The notes beneath the pieces were generated by a model. The model ran no database searches. It was not told the DNA's origin and saw only the letters and a list, made by a program, of their open reading frames with translations. Of a stretch of 64,000 nt of DNA, positions 1 through 11,600 are shown in pieces (positions within the stretch are counted from its first letter, which is position 1; each line of letters opens with the position of its first letter). The stretch lies in NCBI RefSeq assembly GCF_000002995.4, contig NW_025062479.1:22254721-22318720 (forward strand), written 5' to 3'. The position numbers and the translations under genes are program-made. Origin of the DNA: Brugia malayi. Taxonomy: Eukaryota > Nematoda > Chromadorea > Rhabditida > Onchocercidae.

Positions 1-1379
1 ATTTTAGGTGCTACTTCATGCAATATTTATTACTGTTAAGGATGAAAATTCAAAAGGTAAACAAAAATATTTGGAATTTCATCCTGAAATAGAAAGCAGT
101 TCCCGAGAGTGCAATTTACTTTTGTTGTTCATGAAAATATCATGGGAAAAAGTGAAAGGATTGAATAATAGAAGCAGTTTTCTTTCTTTTTTTTTTTTTG
201 TTTTGTTTTTTTATTTTTATTTTTTTCATGAATACATTGAAAGCAATGATGAATCTTAGGCTCTTTTAGCATACCAACTGGCCAAGGCTTGTCTTGTCAA
301 GCTTTTATTTAGGACTTTCAGAATATGGAAAAATGCCTATGATTCTTCTTATCGAATTTCATTTGGGAAATGTTTTCTACTGATGTCAGTAAGAATGAAT
401 TTGAGAGTTGTCGAGAATGAGACAACAATTTCATTTTTTCGGACATATTTACCAATCATTTTCTTTTTTTTTTTTTTTTTTTCCATTCTTTAAATCACAA
501 TAAACTAAAAGATTTTCCATCAAAAGATTATTTATAATTGTCATTGTGACCTTTGTCAATTACTAATTATTAACTTATTTATTAACAAAGAAGTATGACA
601 GATCAAAATATTCGCAAATATTTGCATCATCAATGAAAAGCATTTCAACCAATTTTAATATTTTCTTCATCTTTTCAAACACTTTCAAAAATCCATTGGG
701 ATTTTTGAAAGTTGTTTAATACCGATGGATTTTCTCTTTTTCCTTTTTTTTTTTTTTTAAGAAACTTTTACTGAGTTGAAGTTGAATTGCCCAAGCATAG
801 AAATTCCCTGGATTATAGCATAAATTAGAAAGGAAATTTAATTGTTTTTTTTTTTTTTTTCCTTTTTTTTATATTTCTAAATTCCAATTCTATTCTTTTT
901 GCCGTTTTTTTTTTTATTTCAATTTTACAAGATGAGCTTTTTATGATCAAAAATATATTATTTACAGTTCAATCTCCTAAATTTTCATTCTCTGATTCAT
1001 TTAAAATTGAATTTTATTTTCAATTTTAAACATTTGCTTACAAACTGTGTTTCATTTCATTTAATCTCTAATTATTGGATAATTAAGATTAAATAAGTAA
1101 ATAAATGTCCAATTTTATTAGAAAAATTTTTTTTTTCAAACAAAATATTAAATTTTTAAAGTCTAAATAGTACAGTTATTGATATTTAGCTATAAAGCCT
1201 TTATTCTTTTAGCGATGAAAACATATCAAATGCAATTGCATTATTTATCTAATATCCAATACTGCGTTATTGTTTCAAATATCCATCATTCTTTGCTTTC
1301 CATTTGCCATTTGTTATCTATTCGTCCCAGAAAATTATTCTAATTTTATTCGTATTATCAAAATAACACTACGCATCTT

Positions 1380-1624
1380 TCATTATTATTATTACTATTA
1401 TTGCTAGTACTATTATTATTATTATCATAATCATTATTACTATTATTGTTATTATCATTATTGTTATTTATTATTATTTGTTATTATTATTATAACATTA
1501 TTATTATTATCTGTTATTATTATCATTACTATTATTATTATTACTATTATTATTGTTATTATTATTATTAATACTATTATTATTATTATTATTATTATAT
1601 TATTATTATTATTATTATTAATAC

Positions 1625-1668
<44 letters not shown>

Positions 1669-1730
1669 TATTATTATTATTATATTATTATTATTATTTG
1701 TTATTATTATTATGTTTATTATTGTTATTG
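1380..1730. repeat. (ATT)n microsatellite, imperfect, about 350 bp
   Basis: Long run of ATT/TTA trinucleotides with interruptions (ATC, GTT, ACT). Interruptions are more frequent at the two ends, and the core around 1560-1690 is almost pure. It lies in intergenic DNA upstream of the coiled-coil gene. Confidence 0.9.
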
Positions 1731-2170
1731 ATAACAAAAATAATAATTGTTATTGCTATTACTATTTTTATTGTCACAAACATTGTAATATTTTTCTTTC
1801 CACTGTAATAATAAATATTTTGAACTAAAAAAAAAAAATGAAGAAATTTTTTTTTTTTTTTTCAGTAAGAATTTTTTCATTTCTTAGCTCATATAATATG
1901 GTGATATCGCTAAAAAAAAATTTTTTTTCTTGTCTCTATTAAAATTTATTTCATCAATTTTATATTTTATGTTCAAAATTTTAAATAACAATAATGTTAA
2001 TAAGTTTTTTTTTTTTTTTTTTTAAAGTTTTCCTTTTGAATTTCCACGTGACATACTTAAATTAGTTTCTGTCAGAAAAATTGGGAAAGAATGATATGTT
2101 TTAGAAAGTGTCAAAATGTGCTCTGTTAGCTTATTTCTGAAGAAGTGGAATTATTTGGAAAGGCTAACTA

Positions 2171-2177
2171 ATTTCAG
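2171..2177 (+). promoter_or_regulatory. Candidate trans-splice acceptor before start codon
   Basis: ATTTCAG ends three bases before the ATG at 2181. In nematodes this placement is typical of spliced-leader addition sites. This is inference from position and consensus only. An upstream non-coding exon joined by cis-splicing would look the same. Confidence 0.4.
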
Positions 2178-2180
2178 ACA

Positions 2181-3268
2181 ATGCGAAATACAGTGGTTGT
2201 GAGTGATGATCATTCATATGGAAAGCCACCTGCTGCTACTTCGTTTGTTCGCACCTGTAAGTTCATTAATAATTTTCATTTTTCGAACAAATTAAATCAT
2301 TTTAAATTTGTTTAAATGATCAAAATTTGCTTATGTCAAAAATTGCAACACTTATGCTATCTTCAAATAACTTCACAACTCTGTCATTCATTTGATGTCT
2401 TTAATACATATTTCAGAACTGAAAAATGTAAAATGCAAATATCAGGAAAGCAAAAATATATAAAACATAAAAAATATACTTACAGTATTATGTGGTGCTC
2501 CTTTGTTTTCGGATCCGAAATGTCGTCCTTCCGGTAAACTGAAGTCAGCACAATTTTGCAATTATATGCCATTATCATCACGTTTCAAGGAAGATAAAAT
2601 GGAAGCATCAGCTCAAGAATCTTCTGCAATAGCAAAAAATGTTCATAAAAATCAACCATCTGTTTTGGTAAAAATGTATCAGGTTGACAATCAATTTGAC
2701 AATTACTTCACAATGAATTCATTACTGTCATAAAAACTAGATTTAATGCAATCGTATATGGTTGTGATATGGTTATAATGTATGTTTTTCCATGCATAGA
2801 TGGATTCCTTTTGAAGAATATTTTTGAATTAATAATTGAAAAGATTCTAAGAACAATCTGTGAACAGCAAAAATAATTTTTTGATGACTGAAACGGAATG
2901 GATGAAGCACTATATAATATAATAGGAATAATTGGGCAAGTTTCAGGATGGTTACAGTGGTTATAGAAGCTCAACAAAACATTACTTTTCGAGTAGCGAG
3001 CAAAAACGGAATGAATTTACGGTTGAGGTGAACCATCGATTAGCAACGGTTAATATTTTTCTAACAATGCTAATTCATTCTTCTATGCTATCTTGGAAGG
3101 GATGCTTGAATGGAAGAAGCATAGAATGATAATTAAATATTAAATTTGTCAAATTCTCAATTTACTTTATAAAATAATTATTTATCATATATTCTTTTAT
3201 TTTTCGAGACAATTCGTTAGACATTAAGTGAAATTAATAATATGATAAAATAATAATCGAAATATGTG

Positions 3269-3313
<45 letters not shown>

Positions 3314-5375
3314 TTAGTAATAATAACAATTGACAATGTTCAATGACGTAAAGAAATAATTCAGAAAAGTGACTTCTATGAGTTAGATCACGTGCAACAA
3401 TATTACGAAAAGCTCATGTGTCAATTAACAATGAGCAATTCAACGTTGATGCGTGAAAATCAAAGGCATCAAATTCGATTCAAAGTAAGTCGTCAATTCA
3501 AGTATATCCAATTATCTTATCAATTTGCTTATCTAATCAGCAATCTTTTTCTTAGTTTCTTGGGAATGATTTAAATTAAAATGGAAATATCTGATAGTCT
3601 AGTCAATTCAAGTATACCTAACCATCTTACCTACTCAATTCGGGTCATGTTGATTTCATCAACAGGTGGTCTTTTTTTTTTTTATTTTTGAGAATGACTT
3701 AAATTGAAATGGAAATGAAAAATGTGATAGTCTAAATTACCTTACACAATTTCTTTAGATCATTTGAAAGTAAATCATAGTCTTTGTATGTCTGAAAATA
3801 ACAACTTGAAAAAATTTCATTTAAAAGAAATGAAAAATGCAATTAAAACTGATTTGCAGCAGTTAAGGATGCTTTTGGAAGATCACATTGATCATTTGAA
3901 TAACATATATTTCACTTTATTTTTGAATGGATTCAGTGCTATTCAATTTCCTGATGGTAACTCTTACATTAACATGATGTGATATTCTATTATTCCGGAT
4001 AGCATATCTAGCACATATATAAAACAGTAAGAAAGGAAATCATTTTCAAAATTTTTTAATGCTTTGAATCTAGGTCAAACGGTAAATCTAGCAGAATTTC
4101 AAGGCACAAAATTGAAATTAATCCCGCGTACAAACATATTATCGGCTGATGTTTTATCATCAACAACAACAACCGACGAAGATCTCTTTACTTCTCCTCC
4201 TTATAACAGTAAAAGTTTAAATATTCAAAATAAAAGTTTAATTTCTTTCTTGAATATCAATCATATATTATCATTGTATAACACAAAACAATGACCTGAA
4301 CTTTCAACTATTATTATAGCAAATTAAAAAATATTGAGAAAGTTATCAGTATATCATTCCTTGATTTCAATGTATTATTTCTGTAACAGTATATTTCCTT
4401 TCAGATAATGGCAGTTTCACCGATATTTCTAACATCAAGACATTCACCGAGGTATCTTTCAATTCATTTCATATTTGAAAAAGTTCCTCAATAAAACATT
4501 GATGTTCAAAAGTTTAAAAAAGTTACAACATCAAAAATTAATACTTTCAGGGCATGCAAACAAAGCAAAATATGGATGTTTCGTTAAATGACAACGGTCA
4601 ATCCTCCAGAAATTTTTTAATAAGCAAAGAAAATGATGATATTGAGGGTTATCTGCAGTGGATGAATGGACAGACTACAATCTGGTAATTACCCTGTAAA
4701 GAGATGCTCTTCCTACCTACCCAATTGAAGCAGTTTAACCTCAAACTCTTCCCTCCCTTTAACTCTCGTTGATACCGCAGGAAATCCTGTAAAAGTTTGC
4801 GAATTTCAGCCAATCCTATCATACAATGTTAGAAACTGAAGTAGCTACAAAGAAATATTTTGAGCGCAAATGTTACGATTTATTTATTATTATGATATAA
4901 TGTGTAATTAAGTGCTTAACACTTATCATTACTAATGCGGCAAAATTTTATTTTTGAATGGATAGAAGGGAGAGAAACATTTTATAAGTGATACTATAAA
5001 AGGTAAAAAGCAATGCACATTTGACATAATTCTGGCTTCAAAAAATGCATTATACAGAGTGTATTTGCAGTGTTTATTGAATTAAATTAGCATTTGCTAA
5101 TACTCTATAATTAGTTACTGAGTGCATAATTGAGTGTTAATGTTTTAAGCAATCAAAAAAGAAGGCAGAAATGATGTATGACTTTCCCTCACATTTCTAA
5201 CAGCACACATTGCACTTTGCTAATTCTAGTAGTTTAATTATGAGCAAAATACATCGCAGATGATAACGATATCGATGACGATTCAGCGCAACAACGCGTA
5301 TTTTCTAAATTGGAACTACCAGTATGGTCTAACTGTATATCTCAATTATCTGAATGCGTACACACATTCAGATAA
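2181..5375 (+). CDS. Unrecognised coiled-coil protein, about 10 exons
   Basis: I do not recognise the family. The start ATG at 2181 follows an acceptor-like TTTCAG. Exons that join in phase include 2181-2255, one ending VHKNQPSVL near 2670, 2946-3026 (DGYSGYRSS...), about 3371-3483, about 3760-3955, about 4074-4209, 4405-4450, and 4551-4684 (ending YLQWMNGQTTIW). Two short further exons add SCKSLRISANPIIQ (about 4781-4828) and YDNDIDDDSAQQRVFSKLELP (from about 5259). The central part (about 3371-3900) is rich in heptad-like L/M/I spacing (YYEKLMCQLTMSNSTLMREN, LQQLRMLLEDHIDHLN), which suggests a coiled coil; the rest is polar and probably disordered. One junction, near 3484/3760, needs a weak donor to keep frame. 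The end is uncertain: read-through gives a stop at 5373-5375, while removing a 50-nt intron (5322-5371) gives a stop at 5386. It converges on the condensin gene. Confidence 0.6.
3270..3313. repeat. (AAT)n microsatellite in intron
   Basis: About 14 AAT units, mostly perfect, followed by a degenerate tail (TTAGTAATAATAAC). It sits in the intron between the exon ending at 3026 and the one starting near 3371. Confidence 0.9.
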
Positions 5376-5617
5376 CACTTAAGTAGATTCCACACTTCAA
5401 ACTGAACATGATTTCTCTTTATAAAGATTATGCTAGACAACTTCGACAGGAAAAGAAATGAGCCAAACATTGCTTTATGAAAACTGCACTAAGAGACAAC
5501 AGAAAACATCAACCTGAGATCAGCATGAAATATATGGTAGTGATACGCGAATGGTCAAATGATCTAAACTTACTGTTGAAGGGTTATTGGTCTTCATTAC
5601 ATAATTTAGAAAAGAAA

Positions 5618-8600
5618 TCATTCATTTTCGTTATCAGCTTCTTCAATTGGTGGCACACAGGGTTGTCGAAGTTGTCGTTTTGACCCTTGAAATACATATA
5701 TTTCTATTATTCATAGAAAGAAAGAAATATGCAAAATACAAAATCTGGATCTGGATAATTGTAAGCTAACTTTTTCTTGTTGGTGTACTTTCAATTGCTG
5801 ACATATCATCGCCCAGACCAAAAGTTAGCTGAAATGCAGCGCGGCTATAAAATTTTAATATGACTTAAAGTTTATGATTAGTGACAATCATAGATGTATT
5901 AGTATACGTCTATTAGCACAACACCAATAAGACTAATATTCATCAAAAAATAAATCATCAAAAAACAAAAAAAAACCTCGCCGACGTTATGTTCTGGCGT
6001 TGAAATCGCTCGTACGGGTAACTCGCTTTCTTCATCTGCTTGTTCAAATTTTATTTTTTGACTTCGTTTCTTGATCTTCATAGCAATTTCAGTTGGGATA
6101 AAATATTCCTTTACACTTGTTGAAGGTTGCTAAAAAAGAATCGAAATATGCAGAAAAATTATGTCGTAAAATATGGGAAAAAATTATGGTTATAGAAGTT
6201 TAAAAAATCAAGATATAAATGCACATTATGGAATTCTTTGAACTCCCAAAAAGTTTATGAGACGTAAGAAATGTGTTCCAAAAGCTTTAAATAAGCCAAT
6301 AGGCCAAATTGATTACTCATACCCAAATTCTCCTACACGTAATTTACTTACCACTAAAATTAATTATAAGCGAAATGAAACTTACAACACTCTCGGCATT
6401 CTTCTCCTCGTCATCATTACTTTTCGTTTGTCCTTCCGTCAACTCTCGGTATCTTTTATCAATAGAATCAACTATTGGGGCGTCACCTAAATGTGGCTGC
6501 TATGAAATGATACATTTTTTCTCAATTATTAAATGAATACAATTCGATCAATGTGTAATTGAAATATAATAGACATGAAAAAATTACATACTAAGTTTAG
6601 TTTTCGAAAATAATATGCAAAAACTGATGAAGAACCAAAAAAACAAAGGACAATTAAAACTACCACTGTTATTTTGTTCACTTCCTTGCACTTCGGTATG
6701 TGTAATCGTTTCCACGTTACATTCTTGCTTCCGAATTTTAGAATTTTGACCTGGTGAAGGTACCATGCCATCAGCAGCAAATGACAAAGGACAATTAAAA
6801 CTACCATCGTTATCTTGTCCACTTTTTTGCACTTCGGTATGTGTAATCGTTTCCACTTTACATTTTTGCTTCCGAATTTCAGAATTTTGACCTGATGAAG
6901 ACACCATGCGATCAGCAGCAAATGAAACCTTTCTATTTGGCAAAAAAGGTACTTCAGCCACTATATCATTGTTGTTCAAAATCTTCATCCTTTTTTCTTT
7001 TTCCTTAAACATGATATATGATACAACTTTATCAAGCCAGCTTGAGTTTCGATGCAAAACTTAATCGTTAATTAGGCTTTGCTCTAACAACAAAAACTAA
7101 AAAAAGGAATGAAAATCATATACATCTGCATTATGCCTTACAGATTTTTTTTGGCTCACTTAATTACTTATCAATCTTCGATCATTCCAAAAAAAAAAAA
7201 AAAATGCCTCAAGTTTTTCGAGATCAAACTTTATTTCAGCTTTTAATTGCTTGTCACTTGCCAAAAATTCGTCTAATTGCTCGCGGTGGTCTTTACATAA
7301 TTCCCTAAAAACAAATTTTATTAAAAAAAAGAAAGTTAGGCCTTAAATTTACTGTTATAAGTAGAAAACAAGTATTGACTTCGATGATACCTCAGAACTC
7401 TGATGATTCCAAATTCCAATTCAGGTAGGCGCTTCTCCTGTAGATAATATTTTAGTTGTATGACGTGAGGCAAAATGGCATCGATGATACCTTTGCGGAA
7501 TGCTTGTGTTACAACCTTCTTTGCTGCTTCCTAAAATTTCATTTTAATGCTTTGAATTACTTTTATGTGCAGTTTTTTTTTTGTCAACCTAGCAACACAA
7601 CAAAAGTAGAATGGTAAGAGAAAATTTTATGAAAGCACTACCTGAACATTTGATGGCGGTTCATCATCATCATCATCACCATCCGCTTCTCCTGGTGATC
7701 TCTTACCCAAAGCCATAGACAATTTTATTTCCGAACAACACATTATCTGTTATAAGCATAGGACAATAATTAAAATTTTCTATAAAGGGAGATATTCGAT
7801 GTCTTATGCATCAAGCGCAGAAAAAGATCTATATCTGATAGCTTAAAAACAAAAAAACAAAGAAATAATACTTCGTAGCAATCTTCAAGCAAGGCTTTAA
7901 CACGACGATCGTAAATGTTGAGCTCACCGTCTACTATAGCTGAATAAACTTCCTGACCAATACGCATCCCGATCATAAATTTGTTTTCATCATTAAATGT
8001 TTTTATCTAAACAGAACATCGATGGAAAAATGCTTCTGCACGATTTATATTATGGAACCATCATCAATGCTAACAGCAACAAGATATCTGTACAACATTT
8101 GCAATTTATTTAACTCGACCTTAAACTACCAAGTGCAGTTCAAAAAAATCAAGAATTTCAAATTGAAGACATGCGAACCAACCATAAATCGGTAAAGTCT
8201 CATTCGTGCATTCTTTAATCGAAATCCTGATAAAGAACACTTTAAATCTTGCCTTTCTGTATCATCTTCCATGGCTGAAAATGGGAAAATGAACTAAATT
8301 GAATTAATTTGAATTTATCATATAAAATCTTACCATTAGTTGTCGCCGACCATAAACTGTGTGTGACTGAATTGAAATAAAAAACACATTCCAGAAAATG
8401 ATTTACAAACATGTTCGGGAATTGCACAAGCAGCACATCAATCTAAAGTAGAAGTATCATAATTTAATTTGTATAAATTATACAAGATTTGGTCAGCCCT
8501 CCCTTATTTGATCCACTTACCAAACACATCTCTGCGTATTCGCGAACCTCCTTATTTTCATCCAAAATTGTTGACACAAATCTGTACATAATCTGAAACC

Positions 8601-11600
8601 AATAGTAGTATACGAGAATTACTTTTTGCTTCCTACCATCAATAAATATATGAATCAGTAAATATCAACAAATATATTTTATCTTTTAGATCAATCTGTA
8701 AAAATATATTTTTATTCAATAATTATATATTACCTGCCCTGCCCAACGTACAAACTGTTCTTTGATGAGATGTGTCAATAACATTAGCGTTTGTTTTCGC
8801 ACCAGCGTCGATGGATCTTTCAGACAAGAAGCTACAATTGCACTGTGACGGTCAACTAGTAATGTGTACCTGAATAATAAGGTTGCTGGATGAAATTCGA
8901 AAAAGGAGCTGTGTGTTTGTAAATAACAAGTGAGAAATTAAAAATTTCTAGATTTGATAGCATATAAAATATATGATGCCCTAACAATAAATAAAATTAA
9001 AAGAAAAAAAAAAAAACCTTTTGCAAAGATCACAAATTACACTAACAATATTGCTTCGAACTAAGTGATTGCTGTTTACTAAAAGCTGTCGTGACAGCAC
9101 TGGGACGCATTTCTTTGCCAGCTTTTCGTCCTGGAAGTCTATTAATATCACAGTGTAAAGTACATAAACAAGAGTCACAAGAAAAAAGTAATTTCAATTC
9201 TACTTACCTGAAGACACATTTTACCAATAGCTAGAACTGCCTGTGCTCTTACAGCTGGAGTTAACACTTCCATATTAACAGTATGTTGGCGCAGAAATGT
9301 AGGACCTAATCCATGACTGGTTGGTTGCGATGTTCTACATTCTTGATTTTCTGATGCAGATGCTTTCTGATTACCATCCATATCATTATTAGGTTGATTA
9401 GAAGACTTAGAGGTTTGAAGAAAGCCAGCCGAAGAAACACAGTGTTCATAAGAATTGCAATCCGGAACTTGTTGAACATCAGTCTGTTGTGGTTGTTGCT
9501 TTACAAACCCCTTAAATAAATGTTACCATAAAAATTAAATACAACAATTACGATGCTACAGTATGACTAATCGTTCAACTTAACTATGCTACGAATTTCT
9601 AAATTTTTTCCTCTTTTTTCATTCTATTTTTTCTATTTCTCTCTGCGGCCTTTCCTTATCTCACTAAATGAGAGCATCGTGGACCATATGTTAACTGCAA
9701 AATTATTTTATTTGTAGACCTGTCGTACTCACAAAAAACATGAAGAGAATGTTTACTTTCATATCAGAACAATGAGCGGCAGTTGATGGGCGTACTGAAG
9801 ATACGGCTATACATAAAGTACCTGAAAATACGGAGTCAAAAATATAAATCTCAATAATGATCTACATAAAACCTATATTGTTCAGCTTTTCTACATAATA
9901 AAGTTACTACATGGTAAAATAACAAATGATTTGCATTGCTTGACATCTCAAATTTAACCTTCAATTCCTCGAAGCAATAAGGCATTACTTCTACTAACAA
10001 GTCTAAAAGAAAATCAATTTACAAACCTATTTGAGTCAGCTGTTGCTGTATCACATCAGAAGCCATTATTAATTGCATAATATCAAATACTTTCGGATTC
10101 GTGCTCAATAATATCGGGCTATACTGGACTGCTTCACCCAGTGAGTTTATAATTCGTACAAGAAGTTTTGCTGTTTTGTCACTGGAAATAAATTTCAGCT
10201 GGCGAAATCATACCATTAAAAAGAATGGAGCTGAGATCTAACTCAATCAAAAAAAAAAAAACCTTCAATTTCACTATTTACTTCAATTCACTTACTTTTC
10301 CTGAGTAAGTAGGTCTTCACCAGAACCACTGATCGGATGAAAAATTATGTTATTTAAAATTTTAAGTGATTTATCCATCAAATTACGGTTAAATTCCAGC
10401 ATCTGTTTAGCACCTGCGCTGTCATCGCCAATACCATTACATAAACGAGCAAATGCGTAGTAAACGTGAGCGATGTGACCTTCGCTTATACTAAAAAAAA
10501 AATTTTTTTTTAAATTTCTAATTTTTGAAATCTGAATTGAAACAAGCAAAATTCCAAATATTAGCGACATGAATACCAATTATTCTTTAAATAACTTTAT
10601 CAGCTGTACCCAAATTCAGTTAGCTTTGTACTAAAATTCTCAATAAGCTGGTTTCGACTCGCTTCACTTATACGATCAGCACAGCGCGCAATAACTTCGG
10701 CAACGTAACCAACTACATTACTTTCATCACTTCCATTTAGCGTATACCAGAAACGAACCGCTTGAGAACCATCAATCTAAATGAAATTTAAAAGTGGATA
10801 TGAAAAAAGTTGCCACTTCTAAAGTATTCATTTCAAACACTAATTTTTGCCAGATCATAAAGAATTTGAAATTGGAGGAAGTTAGAAAGATTGAACAAGT
10901 ACCTTGAACACATTGCTTAAAAAATTCAGTAACATCCAAACAATATTCACATTCTTTAAGTCGTCACACTTCTTTAACAAGCTTTCAATGGCGCATTCTG
11001 TTAACTCTCCTTCTTTAGCCTGGTGAAGTAAAGAGCGTAATAATAAGCGCCTGTAATAAAAAACGCATGAAAGAAAATTAAGATAAATTAGAAATTAGGA
11101 TTTTTAAATTTTGTTGAAGAAGTTGAAAGAGTGGTGAAGGTCTGGTATAAAATTTACATGAAGTCCTTTCCTTCTCTTCCACTCTTTCAACTGGCATGAA
11201 GTTGAGCGAACACATCATCCAGACGAAAAAATATAATAAAATTATTAAATGAAATTCAATAAAGAAGGAAATTTAATGATTTAATGAGAACCTATGATTA
11301 ACTTCTTGTTCTACTGCTTCCAAAATACGCCAAACAAAAGGTGTCGTGTCTTCTAGAGCAGGCAAAATAAGTGTTTCCTACAATGTTTTTTCATTTAATT
11401 AGAACATAAGGTAAGCATAAGATTTCTTAAAATTACATGGACAATTCGGATATTCCCGTAAAAATTTGCATAATTCCGACATTAAATTTGGATTTAACAA
11501 ATTGAAGAAATGAACCTGCAAACTGAAACTTACCAAAACTAATTTGGATGCTAGCTGTACAACCGATTGCTCACGATCATTAATTAGAGGCAGAACTGAT

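Larger units (their letters stand above)
1..2180. other. AT-rich intergenic DNA
   Basis: No open frame here has exon-like composition or a recognisable family. The stretch is poly-T tracts, AT-rich sequence and one large trinucleotide microsatellite (annotated separately). The last 10 bases before 2181 form an acceptor-like site for the next gene. Confidence 0.6.

Noticed and set aside
8..259. Plus-strand open frame at the window start
   Set aside because: Half of it is Phe/Leu from poly-T; no splice context or recognisable family.
1380..1730. ATT array considered as part of a transposon end
   Set aside because: Simple trinucleotide slippage; no terminal inverted repeats or target duplications seen.
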